The notes below the pieces were generated by a model. It made no database searches. It was not told the DNA's origin and saw nothing but the letters and a program-made list of their open reading frames with translations. This document shows positions 17,718 to 26,069 of a DNA stretch of 64,000 nucleotides, one piece after another. Each line of letters opens with the position of its first letter. The stretch's first letter is position 1. The DNA comes from Geodermatophilus obscurus (GTDB lineage Bacteria; Actinomycetota; Actinomycetes; Mycobacteriales; Geodermatophilaceae), in assembly GCF_900115395.1 (NCBI RefSeq), contig NZ_FOWE01000003.1, positions 124,001 through 188,000 on the forward strand, written 5' to 3'. The position numbers were made by a program, and so were the translations under genes.

Positions 17718-18797
17718 GTGGCTCAGGGCAATGCCCGTTTCGGCCGAAGATGTGGCGTGGCCGTTCCCCGGGGACTCCGAGCCCGCCAGCCCCGCGCGGC
17801 TGCGCGGTCGCTGGTGCTGATGATCAGCGTCTCCGCCCTCGTCCTCGCGATCGTGAGCACCTTCGGTGCCAACGCGGCGACCACCCTCACCGTCGTCGTC
17901 ACCTGGGGCGCCATCGCCTTCCTCGTCGCCGTGGCGGTCGCCATCCGGTCCGGCGACCCCGGGCGGCTCGACCGCGCCGGGGTGTTCCCGGCGGTCGGTG
18001 TCGTGGGCGTGCTGCTGGCCGCCGGGATGAACCTCCTCACGCAGGACGCCTCGGTCGGCGCCCAGGCCTTCCTCTCCTTCCCCGTCCTCTGGGCGGCCTC
18101 GCACCTGCGCCGCACCGCCGTCGTCGTCGTCACGACGGTGGCCGTGCTGGGCAACGCCCTCGTGGTGCCGCAGCTGCTGCCGTGGGAGGTCGCGGTCTCC
18201 GACGTGCTGCTCACCGCGACGGTCCTGACCGTGGCGGCCTTCATGCTGGCGCGCGCGGGGTCGGTGCAGGAGCGGCTGGTCCGGGCGCTGGAGCAGCAGG
18301 CCACCGTGGACACCCTCACCGGCCTGGTCAACCGCCGCGTCCTCGACGACGCCCTCGCCGGCGCGCTCACCGGCCCCGCCGGCGACGACGGGACGGCGCT
18401 GCTGCTCCTCGACGTCGACTCGTTCAAGCAGATCAACGACGTCCACGGCCACCCGGTCGGCGACGACGCCCTGGTGCACCTCGCCGGCATCATCCGGCGG
18501 CAGATCCGCAGCGGGGACGCCGTCCTCTCCCGGCTCGGCGGCGACGAGCTGGCCGTGCTGCTGCCCGGCTGCACCGCCGAGGTCGCCGTCGCCCGCGCCG
18601 AGTCGGTGCTCGAGACGGTGCTGTCGACGCCGCTGGCGCTGCCCGACGGCACCCTGCTGGCCATGTCGGTGAGCGTCGGGGTGGCGCACTGCCGCGACGG
18701 CGCGCTCGACCGGCGCGCGTTCTACGCCGCCGCCGACCAGGCCCTGTACCGCGCCAAGCGGGGCGGCCGCGGCCGCGTCGAGGTCGCCCCCGTCTGA
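17718..18797 (+). CDS. Membrane-bound diguanylate cyclase (GGDEF domain)
   Basis: This 359-residue protein has about six hydrophobic segments in the first 185 residues and a C-terminal GGDEF domain that would make cyclic di-GMP from GTP on the cytoplasmic side. The active-site loop is RLGGDELAVLL, with Leu instead of Phe in the fifth position, a variant found in active enzymes. The metal and substrate segments LLLLDVDSFKQINDVHGHPVGD (quoted in part) and the later SVGVAHC and ALYRAKRGGRGRV motifs are intact. An RSGD sequence resembling the inhibitory RxxD site is present but one residue further from GGDEL than usual. The GTG at 17718 is preceded by GGAGGG at short spacing; a later GTG is possible. 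Confidence 0.88.
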   Translation: MAQGNARFGRRCGVAVPRGLRARQPRAAARSLVLMISVSALVLAIVSTFGANAATTLTVVVTWGAIAFLVAVAVAIRSGDPGRLDRAGVFPAVGVVGVLLAAGMNLLTQDASVGAQAFLSFPVLWAASHLRRTAVVVVTTVAVLGNALVVPQLLPWEVAVSDVLLTATVLTVAAFMLARAGSVQERLVRALEQQATVDTLTGLVNRRVLDDALAGALTGPAGDDGTALLLLDVDSFKQINDVHGHPVGDDALVHLAGIIRRQIRSGDAVLSRLGGDELAVLLPGCTAEVAVARAESVLETVLSTPLALPDGTLLAMSVSVGVAHCRDGALDRRAFYAAADQALYRAKRGGRGRVEVAPV

Positions 18798-18804
18798 GGA
18801 AGGA

Positions 18805-18855
18805 CCCCGCTGCCCCCCACCGCTCGCGGGCTCGCGGCGGGACCCTGCAGCGGGG
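18805..18855. terminator. Possible bidirectional terminator
   Basis: CCCCGCTGC (18805-18813) pairs with GCAGCGGGG (18847-18855), and an inner GC-rich repeat lies between them. The hairpin lies exactly between the ends of two convergent genes, the GGDEF gene and the FAD-dependent reductase gene. There is no T-run, as is common for actinobacterial terminators. Confidence 0.5.
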
Positions 18856-18866
18856 CCGTGCCAGCG

Positions 18867-19988
18867 CTAGGGAGGTCCGGGCCGCAGGTGGCGGGCCGCT
18901 GCCGCGAGCGTGCGGGCGGTGAGCCTGCCGTCGGCCAGTCCCAGCGCCACGACGTCGTCGAAGACCCGCTGGTCGGCCGCGGCCGCGCGGAACGCCGCGT
19001 CCATGACGACCGGCCACCGGCTGATCGCCGACGCCGCCGACGCCGACCGGTGGTGCGGCCCCAGCCGGCGCCGCAGCGCCCGCCGGTGCGCCGCCCCCGC
19101 GGCGGCCCCCGCCGCCGCGGCCCGCCCGGCCAGAGCCCCGGACAGCACCGCGTAGAAGATGCCCTCGCCGGTCATCGGGTTGACCAGCGACGCGGCGTCC
19201 CCCGCGAGCAGCACCCGCCCGTCGGGCTGGCGCGGCCGGCCGGTCGACAGCGGAAGCCGGTGCGCCCGCAGGCCCTCCGGTCGCACCCCCGGCAGCAGGC
19301 GCTGCAGCCCCTCGACCAGCGCCGCGCGGTTGGCGCCGCCGGACACCAGCTCCCCGTAGCCGACGTTGGCCCGCCCGTCGCCGAGCGGGAAGGACCACGC
19401 GTAGGCCGGCCACCGCTGGTCGGTGGTGACCAGCACCTGCGTGCCGCCCTGCCCGGGCAGCTCGGGGGCGTAGCCCCGCAGCGCCACGGCCATCCGGTCG
19501 TCGCGGTTGCGCGGCAGGCCCAGCGCCCGGCGGACGACCGACTCCGCCCCGTCGGCGCCCACCAGCACGCCGGCCGTCAGGGCGCCGTCGACGTCGACCC
19601 CGTCCGGCCCGGGCCGCACCGTGCGCACCGCGTGCCGCCGGAACACCGCACCCCGGTCGAGGGCGGCGGTCAGCAGGCGCGCGTCGAACACCTCGCGCGG
19701 CACCACCGACGACGGCCGGTGCGTGGCGCGCTCGACCACCGCACCGCCGGGCGAGCGCAGCGACAGCCGCGGCGCGGGCGCGTACCCGGCGGTCAGCGCG
19801 GCGACGTCGACCCCCAGCCCGGCCAGCACGTCGAGGGCCTCCGGGGCGATGCCGTCGCCGCAGACCTTGTCCCGGGGGAAGTCGGCCCGGTCCAGGACCA
19901 GCACCGAGGCGCCGGTGTCCAGGGCCGACAGCGCCGCGGCCGCCCCGGCCGGTCCGCCCCCGGCCACGACGACGTCCCAGCGCTCCAC
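18867..19988 (-). CDS. Geranylgeranyl-reductase-family FAD-dependent oxidoreductase
   Basis: This 373-residue flavoprotein begins with a Rossmann FAD site ([14 protein letters not shown]). It carries the family motif DRADFPRDKVCGDGI near residue 40 and the second FAD motif LLAGDAASLVNPMTGEGI near residue 265. Members saturate isoprenoid chains, for example menaquinone side chains (MenJ) or geranylgeranyl lipids. A menB gene 2 kb away fits a quinone role but is not proof. The GTG at 19988 was chosen for two reasons: the flavin motif follows at once, and a TAGCGT box ends seven bases before it, consistent with a leaderless mRNA. Confidence 0.85.
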   Translation of the reverse strand: MERWDVVVAGGGPAGAAAALSALDTGASVLVLDRADFPRDKVCGDGIAPEALDVLAGLGVDVAALTAGYAPAPRLSLRSPGGAVVERATHRPSSVVPREVFDARLLTAALDRGAVFRRHAVRTVRPGPDGVDVDGALTAGVLVGADGAESVVRRALGLPRNRDDRMAVALRGYAPELPGQGGTQVLVTTDQRWPAYAWSFPLGDGRANVGYGELVSGGANRAALVEGLQRLLPGVRPEGLRAHRLPLSTGRPRQPDGRVLLAGDAASLVNPMTGEGIFYAVLSGALAGRAAAAGAAAGAAHRRALRRRLGPHHRSASAASAISRWPVVMDAAFRAAAADQRVFDDVVALGLADGRLTARTLAAAARHLRPGPP

Positions 19989-19995
19989 GACGGCG

Positions 19996-20001
19996 ACGCT
20001 A
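19996..20001 (-). promoter_or_regulatory. -10 box of a leaderless promoter (reductase gene)
   Basis: On the minus strand TAGCGT is followed by exactly seven bases and then the GTG at 19988. Actinobacterial -10 elements (TANNNT) lie about seven bases before the transcription start, so the mRNA would begin at or next to the start codon. No ribosome-binding site is present, which supports this reading. Confidence 0.55.
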
Positions 20002-20070
20002 GGCAGCGCCGCGGCCCGCGGCCAGCCGGGGGCTGTCCCGGGCGCACGCCTCCGGCGCAGGATGGCCTGC

Positions 20071-20616
20071 GTGAGCGCACCCGACGAGCGCGAGGTCCTC
20101 CTGCGGATGCTCGCCGACCAGCGCACCGCCGTCCGCAACGCCCTCCTCGGCCTTCCCGAGGAGCAGGCCCGGGCCACGCCCAGCGCGAGCGAGCTGTCGC
20201 TGTCGGCGCTGGTCAAGCACCTGGCGCAGGGCGAGCGGGCGAACATGGCCGGCCGGGTGGGCGGCCGGCCGGTGGCCGACGGCGACCCGCAGGCCGACTG
20301 GATGGCCGGGTTCACCGTCACCGCCGCCGAGACCGTCCCGGTGCTGCTCGACCGCTGGGCCGACGTGGCGCGCGAGACCGAGGAGGTGGTGCGTGCCGAG
20401 CGCGACCTCGACCGGGTGGTGCCGCTCGCCGATGCCGTCACCCGGTGGATGCCGCCCGGCACGGTGCCGACCGTCCGCTGGATGGTCCTGCACCAGATCG
20501 AGGAGCAGGCCCGCCACGCCGGGCACGCCGACGTCATCCGCGAGTCGATCGACGGCAAGGGCGCCTGGCAGCTGGAGGCCGAGGCGCAGGGCATCGCCGC
20601 CCCGAGCTGGGACTGA
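20071..20616 (+). CDS. DinB/DUF664 family protein
   Basis: This 181-residue cytoplasmic protein belongs to the DinB_2/DUF664 group of four-helix metal-binding proteins. The three expected histidines can be seen: one in LVKHLAQGE near residue 50, and HQIEEQARHAGHADVIRE in the C-terminal third, which also holds the family signature. Many actinobacterial members are thiol S-transferases that use mycothiol, so a detoxification role is possible but unproven. GTG 20071 was preferred to ATG 20062 because AGGA (20059-20062) fits only the former. Confidence 0.82.
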   Translation: MSAPDEREVLLRMLADQRTAVRNALLGLPEEQARATPSASELSLSALVKHLAQGERANMAGRVGGRPVADGDPQADWMAGFTVTAAETVPVLLDRWADVARETEEVVRAERDLDRVVPLADAVTRWMPPGTVPTVRWMVLHQIEEQARHAGHADVIRESIDGKGAWQLEAEAQGIAAPSWD

Positions 20617-20663
20617 GTCCCGGGCCGGCGGCGGCGGACCCGCCCGTGCGGTGGAATGGGGGC

Positions 20664-21155
20664 GTGGGGACCAGCGGGCTGACGCCGACCGACGGCTGGA
20701 CCACCTGCTCCCTCGGCCACCGTCACTGGGGCCGCGCCGGGGCGGCCGGCCTGCTGGTGCACCGCGACGGCGGCGACGGCCCGGAACTGCTGCTGCAGCA
20801 CCGCGCGCTGTGGTCCCACCACGGCGGCACCTGGGGGACACCCGGCGGCGCGCTGCACCTGGGCGAGACGCCGGAGCAGGGCGCGCTGCGCGAGGTCGAG
20901 GAGGAGCTCGGGCTGCCGGCCGCCGACCTCGTGCTCGGCGCCCGCTCGGTCGACGACCACGGCGGCTGGGCCTACACCACCGTGCTGGCGCGCCCGGTGG
21001 CCGACCTCGACCCGTCCCGGCTGCGCCTGGACGGCGAGAGCACCGGCGTCGCCTGGGTGGCGCTGGCCGCGCTGCACCAGGTGACGCTGCACCCGGGCCT
21101 CGCGGGCTCGATGGACCGGCTGCGCCCCCTGCTGCTCGACGGGACCGCTGCCTAG
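20664..21155 (+). CDS. NUDIX hydrolase
   Basis: This 163-residue protein has a complete Nudix box GGALHLGETPEQGALREVEEELGL (quoted in part; the GX5EX7REXXEEXG pattern is fully met), which binds the metal for pyrophosphohydrolysis of a nucleotide derivative. The substrate cannot be told from sequence. The GTG at 20664 is the likeliest start; another in-frame GTG is at 20646. Its TAG stop overlaps the TAG stop of the convergent endonuclease/phosphatase-fold gene by three of four bases. Confidence 0.87.
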   Translation: MGTSGLTPTDGWTTCSLGHRHWGRAGAAGLLVHRDGGDGPELLLQHRALWSHHGGTWGTPGGALHLGETPEQGALREVEEELGLPAADLVLGARSVDDHGGWAYTTVLARPVADLDPSRLRLDGESTGVAWVALAALHQVTLHPGLAGSMDRLRPLLLDGTAA

Positions 21156-21976
21156 CCACGACCCCGGCCCACCGTCACCGTCACCACCAGCGCGCGGTGG
21201 TCACCGACCGGCAGCATCTCGACGGCGGCGTCCCCGCCGGTCACCCCGGCGCCGAGCGCGAGCAGGTGGTCGAGCTGCAGCCGCGGCGCGTGCGCGGGGA
21301 AGCTCGGCTCCTGCACCAGCCGGGTGGCGCCGAGCAGCCGCGCCGGCACGCCGCCGGGCAGGTTGAGGTCGCCGGCCAGCACGACCGGTCCCGGCAGCGA
21401 CGCCGCCCACCTCCGCAGCCGCCGCAGCTGCCGGACGGCCGTCGGCGGCGAGAACGACAGGTGGGTGCCGACCACGGTGACCCCGTCGAGGCAGGCGGCG
21501 ACGGCGATGCGCGGCTCGTCGGGGACCCACCAGGTGCGCAGTCGGCCGGTGGCGGGGTCCGGTGCCCGGACGGGCAGGCGCGCGCGGCCGGTGCCCAGGC
21601 CCAGCACCGCCCAGCCGCGCACCGGGCGGCGGGACAGCAGCGCGACGCCGTAGGCCGGCGCCGGCACGGTGCTGCCGGGCCCGCGCAGGGCCTCGGGGTC
21701 CGCGGCGGTCCAGGTGCCGCGGAACGGGCTCGGCGTGCCGGTGAGCGTCGCGGCGGCCCGCCAGTCCAGGGCGCCCAGCGCCCGGGCGACCACGGCGGCC
21801 TGGTCGGTGCCGCCCGAGCGCGGCTGCCCGGCGTCGACCTCCTGCAGGGCCAGCACGTCGGCGTCGAGGCCGGCGACGGCGGCGGCGAGCTGCTCCGCGG
21901 TCAGCGGCCGCCCGCCCGGGCCGCGGCCGGAGGCGAGGTTCAGGGTGCCCACGCGCAGGGCGGCGCCGTCGGGCAC
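21152..21976 (-). CDS. Endonuclease/exonuclease/phosphatase-fold protein
   Basis: This 274-residue EEP-superfamily protein probably hydrolyses phosphodiester or phosphomonoester bonds with a divalent metal. The conserved blocks are in order: LRVGTLNLASG at the N-terminus, LALQEVD with the metal-binding glutamate, VVGTHLSFSPP, VVLAGDLNLPGG with the catalytic Asp/Asn, LQLDHLL, and PVGDHRALVV with the terminal catalytic histidine. No signal peptide is seen. A TAGCGT box ends seven bases before the GTG, so it appears leaderless, and it is divergent from menB. Confidence 0.85.
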   Translation of the reverse strand: MPDGAALRVGTLNLASGRGPGGRPLTAEQLAAAVAGLDADVLALQEVDAGQPRSGGTDQAAVVARALGALDWRAAATLTGTPSPFRGTWTAADPEALRGPGSTVPAPAYGVALLSRRPVRGWAVLGLGTGRARLPVRAPDPATGRLRTWWVPDEPRIAVAACLDGVTVVGTHLSFSPPTAVRQLRRLRRWAASLPGPVVLAGDLNLPGGVPARLLGATRLVQEPSFPAHAPRLQLDHLLALGAGVTGGDAAVEMLPVGDHRALVVTVTVGRGRG

Positions 21977-21983
21977 GCGGCCG

Positions 21984-22038
21984 ACGCTAACCGCACCCGG
22001 CGACCGGCGCTGCCGGTGCCCGGCAGCGGCACTAGGTT
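21984..22038. promoter_or_regulatory. Divergent leaderless promoters, EEP-fold gene and menB
   Basis: On the minus strand TAGCGT (21984-21989) is seven bases before the GTG at 21976. On the plus strand TAGGTT (22033-22038) is seven bases before the ATG at 22046. Both are TANNNT -10 elements at the distance expected for transcripts that begin at the start codon. No -35 is obvious. The 43 bases between the boxes could hold a shared regulatory site, but I recognise none. Confidence 0.5.
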
Positions 22039-22045
22039 CGCAGGC

Positions 22046-22936
22046 ATGAGCGCCCGCGACGACGTCTCGGAGATCTTCGACGCCGCGTCGTGGCAGCCGG
22101 TCGACGGGTTCGACCTGCAGGACCTCACCTACCACCGCGCCGTCGACGGCGGCGTCGTGCGGATCGCCTTCGACCGGCCCGAGGTGCGCAACGCGTTCCG
22201 GCCGCAGACCGTCGACGAGCTCATCGCGGTGCTCGACCACGCCCGGCTGTCCACCGACGTCGGCTGCGTGCTGCTCACCGGCAACGGGCCGAGCCCGAGG
22301 GACGGCGGCTGGGCGTTCTGCTCGGGCGGCGACCAGCGGGTGCGCGGGAGGTACGGGTACGAGCACGACCGGGGGCGCAGCAGCGGCCGGCTGCACGTGC
22401 TGGAGGCGCAGCGGCTGATCCGGTTCATGCCGAAGGTCGTCGTCTGCGTCGTCCCCGGGTGGGCGGCCGGCGGCGGGCACAGCCTGCACGTGGTGTCCGA
22501 CCTGACCCTGGCCAGCGCCGAGCACGCGCGCTTCAAGCAGACCGACGCCGACGTCGGCAGCTTCGACGGCGGCTTCGGCTCGGCCTACCTGGCCCGCCAG
22601 GTGGGGCAGAAGTTCGCGCGGGAGGTCTTCTTCCTCGGCGAGGAGTACTCCGCCGAGGACGCGTACCGCATGGGGATGGTCAACCGCGTCGTGCCGCACG
22701 CCGGGCTCGAGGCGACGGCCCTGGACTGGGGACGGCGGATCGTGGCCAAGAGCCCGACCGCGCAGCGCATGCTCAAGTACTCGTTCAACCTGATCGACGA
22801 CGGCCTGGTCGGTCAGCAGCTGTTCGCCGGGGAGACGACCCGGCTGGCCTACGCGGCCGAGGAGGCCGTCGAGGGCCGCGACGCCTTCCTGGAGAAGCGC
22901 GACCCGGACTTCTCGCGCTTCCCCTGGCACGTGTGA
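22046..22936 (+). CDS. menB: 1,4-dihydroxy-2-naphthoyl-CoA synthase
   Basis: This 296-residue crotonase-fold enzyme closes the second ring of menaquinone by converting o-succinylbenzoyl-CoA to dihydroxynaphthoyl-CoA. The MenB signatures are clear: FDRPEVRNAFRPQTVDEL, FCSGGDQRVRG, PGWAAGGGHSLHVVSDL, DADVGSFDGGFGS with the active-site aspartate, and the C-terminal EKRDPDFSRFPW. The start follows a -10-like TAGGTT by seven bases and has no strong ribosome-binding site. No other men gene is in the window, although the geranylgeranyl-reductase-like protein nearby could modify menaquinone. Confidence 0.95.
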   Translation: MSARDDVSEIFDAASWQPVDGFDLQDLTYHRAVDGGVVRIAFDRPEVRNAFRPQTVDELIAVLDHARLSTDVGCVLLTGNGPSPRDGGWAFCSGGDQRVRGRYGYEHDRGRSSGRLHVLEAQRLIRFMPKVVVCVVPGWAAGGGHSLHVVSDLTLASAEHARFKQTDADVGSFDGGFGSAYLARQVGQKFAREVFFLGEEYSAEDAYRMGMVNRVVPHAGLEATALDWGRRIVAKSPTAQRMLKYSFNLIDDGLVGQQLFAGETTRLAYAAEEAVEGRDAFLEKRDPDFSRFPWHV

Positions 22937-23036
22937 AGGACCACCTCGCCCCCACGCCTCGCGAGCTCAGGCGGAGGGCCCCTGCGAGGCGGCCGGCCGG
23001 GTCGCCCGGGAGCGCCGGTGCAGGGAGGATGATGAC

Positions 23037-23369
23037 GTGATCGTGGAGATCGTGGGGGGCGCGGACGAGCGCCCCGAGGCGCGGGTCGTCGACACCGACG
23101 ACCTGAGCACACTGCGCCTGGCGCTGGGCCAGGTCACCGACGAGGAGGCCGACCGCGCGCTGCGCGACGCCGGTCTGGGCCGCATGGAGGACGCCGACAC
23201 CGGCTCCCTGGACGCCGCCGCGCTGCGGGCCGCCGCGGAGCCGGACGCCGACGTTGCCGACTGGGCGCAGCGCTGGGACCGGATGGTCGAGACCGCCCGC
23301 GACCGCGGCTGGGTCAGCGAGGACGGCGCCACCCTGCGCGTGCACGTCGAGAGCGCCGCCGGCGCCTGA
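23037..23369 (+). CDS. Small acidic hypothetical protein
   Basis: The 110-residue product is acidic and predicted soluble (IVEIVGGADERPEARVVDTD at the start, ADWAQRWDRMVETARDRGW near the end). I do not recognise a domain. The GTG start is preceded by GGGAGG at a good distance, so it is very probably a real gene. It follows menB by 100 bp on the same strand and may be cotranscribed. Confidence 0.7.
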   Translation: MIVEIVGGADERPEARVVDTDDLSTLRLALGQVTDEEADRALRDAGLGRMEDADTGSLDAAALRAAAEPDADVADWAQRWDRMVETARDRGWVSEDGATLRVHVESAAGA

Positions 23370-23505
23370 CACGCCCGGGGAGACCCTCGAAACCGATTTT
23401 CCGGCGTCCGCCGCGGAGTTGGGTGCCCCTGGTCGTTGTGGTCACTCCATCGACAGGTCAGGATGAGGCCGTGCACAACCTGATGACGCGCGAACGGATC
23501 TGCCC

Positions 23506-24102
23506 GTGAGCGGCACGCCCGGGCGCCCGCTGAGCGCCGAGCTGTCCGAACAGCTGGTCGCGGTCGCCGTCGACATCCTCGCCGAGGAGGGCTGGGGTCG
23601 GCTCAACAGCGACCGCGTCGCGGCCCGGGCGCGGGCGGGCAAGGCCGGGATCTACCGGCGCTGGCCCTCGATGTCGGCGCTGGCCCGCTCGGCGGTGAGC
23701 CGCTTCTGCCTGGTGACCGCGCCCGGCGACGAGGGCTCGCCCCGCGCCGACCTGACCGCGCTGGTCGCCTCCTGGCGCCGGCCGCTGTCCCGCGAGGAAC
23801 GCGCGGTGGCCAGCCTCGTCGGCGCCGCCCGCCACGACGAGGACCTGCGGGCCGGCCTCGACGCCGCCCTCGTCGAGCCGCTCACCGCGGCCGTCGAGAC
23901 CATGGGCGCGCGCTGGGCCCGGCACGGCGAGCCGGTGCCGGCCGAGCGGCTGGCGCTGCTGCGGTCGGTGCTCGAGGCGTTCTGGTGGCAGCGGCTCACC
24001 GTCGCCGGGGACGGCGCGATGGTGGCCGAGCACGTCGAGCAGGTGGTCGACGAGGTGCTGCTGCCGATCGTCGCGCCCGCGCTGGAGCCCGCCCGCGGCT
24101 GA
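23506..24102 (+). CDS. TetR-family transcriptional regulator
   Basis: This 198-residue protein has an N-terminal TetR HTH: VAVDILAEEGWGRLNSDRVA, then ARAGKAGIYRRWPSM with the recognition helix. A helical C-terminal ligand domain with LLRSVLEAFWWQRL follows, as in the TetR_C_11-like group. Convergent to it is a second, unrelated TetR gene. No neighbouring efflux pump or enzyme shows its target. A repressor role is inferred from the family. Confidence 0.87.
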   Translation: MSGTPGRPLSAELSEQLVAVAVDILAEEGWGRLNSDRVAARARAGKAGIYRRWPSMSALARSAVSRFCLVTAPGDEGSPRADLTALVASWRRPLSREERAVASLVGAARHDEDLRAGLDAALVEPLTAAVETMGARWARHGEPVPAERLALLRSVLEAFWWQRLTVAGDGAMVAEHVEQVVDEVLLPIVAPALEPARG

Positions 24103-24132
24103 CCTGCGGCTCCCCGGCCCGTCGCCGCGCGC

Positions 24133-24825
24133 TCACACGGCGCGCAGGACGCCGGGGCTCCCGTCGTCTCGCAGCACGCCGCCGCTGCCCAGGCGGTCCT
24201 CCAGGCGGGTGAGCAGCGCGGTGGTCAGTGCGCGCGTCCGCTCGGCCAGCGCGGGCACGTCCGCGGGCGCGGGCAGCGGGTCGCGCAGCGTCGTCACCAG
24301 GGTCCGCGTCGTGGCCAGCCAGGTGGCGGCCACCATCCCGGCCGTGAGCCGCGGGTCGGCGGGCGCGGGCCGCTCGGCGTCCGGGCCGGTCCAGGCCTCC
24401 TCGAGGGCGGCGCGCAGCAGCAGCTCGGCCTGGTGGTGCAGCTCCCGCTCCGCCGCGCGCAGCGCCGGCGAGCGGTCGAGCGCCTCGATCGTCTCCCGCC
24501 CCTCGGCACCGGCCAGCCCCTCGGCGAAGCGGGCCGTCGCCTCGGCCAGGTGCTCCCGCAGGGCCCTCAGCGCCGGGACGCCGGGGGCCCGGTCCCGGAC
24601 GGCCCCCGCGGGGCCGGCGACCCACCGCGAGCGGTCGGACCAGAAGAGCTCCTCCTTGGCCGGGAAGTGGTTGAACACCGTCTGCACGGCCACGCCGGCA
24701 GCCGAGGCGACGTCGGCGATGGTGACGGCGTCGAAGCCGCGCTCGCGGAACAGGCGCCGAGCGGTCCGCTGGATGTGGGCGCGGGTGAGGGCCTTCTTCT
24801 GCGCACGACGGGACTGCTCACTCAC
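24133..24825 (-). CDS. TetR-family transcriptional regulator
   Basis: This 230-residue protein begins with a basic arm (SEQSRRAQKKALTRAHIQ) and a typical TetR HTH (FDAVTIADVASAAGVAVQTVFNHFPAKEELF, quoted in part). The C-terminal domain is Ala/Leu-rich. The GTG at 24825 is seven bases after a TAGCCT box, suggesting a leaderless transcript. An imperfect palindrome GTTGGCA-GGCTAAC overlaps that box (24827-24840) and could be an autoregulatory operator. The divergent neighbour is a Gfo/Idh/MocA oxidoreductase gene that it may control. Confidence 0.87.
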   Translation of the reverse strand: MSEQSRRAQKKALTRAHIQRTARRLFRERGFDAVTIADVASAAGVAVQTVFNHFPAKEELFWSDRSRWVAGPAGAVRDRAPGVPALRALREHLAEATARFAEGLAGAEGRETIEALDRSPALRAAERELHHQAELLLRAALEEAWTGPDAERPAPADPRLTAGMVAATWLATTRTLVTTLRDPLPAPADVPALAERTRALTTALLTRLEDRLGSGGVLRDDGSPGVLRAV

Positions 24826-25112
24826 GGTTGGCAGGCTAACAACGGGGTGTCGTAGACGCGCAGGATGCGGAACGGGTTCAGCCGTTGAACGACCGTCGCC
24901 GGCGGGCGATGACGGGCGACGGGACGGCGGGCCGGGCGACGGGCACCAGACGATCCTGCCCCACGCGTGCCGCCCGCGCGGTCCGGAGGGCCGGCACCCG
25001 GTGCCGCCCACGTCCGGGCGGCCACCCCGCACGGAGCAGCCGACCCCGGGAACGCCGCAGGTCCACGGCCGGCCGCGGTTCCCGGGGCCGAGGCCGGGGC
25101 AGGGGAGTCGAC
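24826..25112. other. Divergent intergenic region with two interleaved inverted repeats
   Basis: Between the TetR gene and the oxidoreductase gene lie 287 bases. AACGG (24871) pairs with CCGTT (24882), and GTTCA (24876) pairs with TGAAC (24886). The two inverted repeats interlock within 20 bases. With the GTTGGCA/GGCTAAC quasi-palindrome next to the TetR start they are candidate TetR operators. The rest shows no gene. Confidence 0.4.
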
Positions 25113-26069
25113 ATGACGTTGCGGGTGGGCCTGATCGGGGCCGGTGGGGTGGGGGCACGGCACGGGCGGACGCTGACCGGCCTCGACGGGGTGGACCTGG
25201 TGGGCGTGGCCGACGCCGTTCCCCCGGCCGCGGAGGCGCTGGCTGGGGAGCTGGGCGTGCCCGCCCTCGACGTCGACGACCTGCTCGCCGAGGGCGTGGA
25301 CGCGGTCTGGGTGTGCGTGCCGCCGTTCGCCCACGGGGAGATCGAGCTCGCCGTGGTGCGGGCCGGGCTGCCCATCTTCGTGGAGAAGCCACTGGGCGCC
25401 GGGCTCGCCGTCGCCGAGGAGGTGGCCGCCGCCGTCGCCGCCGCGGACCTCCCGACGGCGACCGGCTACCACTGGCGGCACCTGGACACCGTCGCCGCGG
25501 CCCGCGCGGTGTGCGCGGAGCACGCGCCGCGGCTGGTGTCGGTGACCTGGCAGGACAAGGTGCCCCCGCCGGCCTGGTGGTCGCGGGCCGACCGCTCGGG
25601 CGGGCAGGTGGTCGAGCAGGCCACGCACGTGCTCGACCTGGCCCGGGTGCTCGCCGGCGAGGTGACCGAGGTGCAGGCGGTGGCCACGCCGTCGTCGGAC
25701 CCCTCGGCCCGCGACGTCGACGACGCCACCGCCGCGCTGCTGCGGTTCGCCTCCGGCGCGATCGGGACGCTCACGGCGGCGTGCGCCCAGCCGGCGAAGA
25801 CGCGGGCCGGCCTCGACGTCTCCTGCGCCGGCGCGGCGGTGGAGCTCACCGAGACGTCGCTGACCGTGACCACCGCGGAGGGCGCCGAGCACCGCGAGCC
25901 CACGGTCGACGCCCGCACCGCCGTCGACCGCGCGTTCGTGGAACTGCTCACGGGTGGGCCCCGGGCGGAGGGGCTGGTCGACTACGCCGAGGCGCTGCGC
26001 ACCCACCGCGTGGCCGTCGCCGTCGCCGAGTCCGCGCGCACCGGGGCGCCGGTGCGGCCCGGCACCTGA
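25113..26069 (+). CDS. Gfo/Idh/MocA-family oxidoreductase
   Basis: This 318-residue NAD(P)-dependent dehydrogenase has an N-terminal Rossmann motif GLIGAGGVGARHG. The family signature is VEKPLGAG near residue 92, with the conserved lysine, and the catalytic-region helix is EQATHVLDLARVL. These enzymes oxidise or epimerise sugars and cyclitols; the substrate here is unknown. AGGGGAG lies five bases before the ATG. Its last 88 bases overlap, in antisense, the 3' end of a glycosyltransferase gene. Confidence 0.87.
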   Translation: MTLRVGLIGAGGVGARHGRTLTGLDGVDLVGVADAVPPAAEALAGELGVPALDVDDLLAEGVDAVWVCVPPFAHGEIELAVVRAGLPIFVEKPLGAGLAVAEEVAAAVAAADLPTATGYHWRHLDTVAAARAVCAEHAPRLVSVTWQDKVPPPAWWSRADRSGGQVVEQATHVLDLARVLAGEVTEVQAVATPSSDPSARDVDDATAALLRFASGAIGTLTAACAQPAKTRAGLDVSCAGAAVELTETSLTVTTAEGAEHREPTVDARTAVDRAFVELLTGGPRAEGLVDYAEALRTHRVAVAVAESARTGAPVRPGT

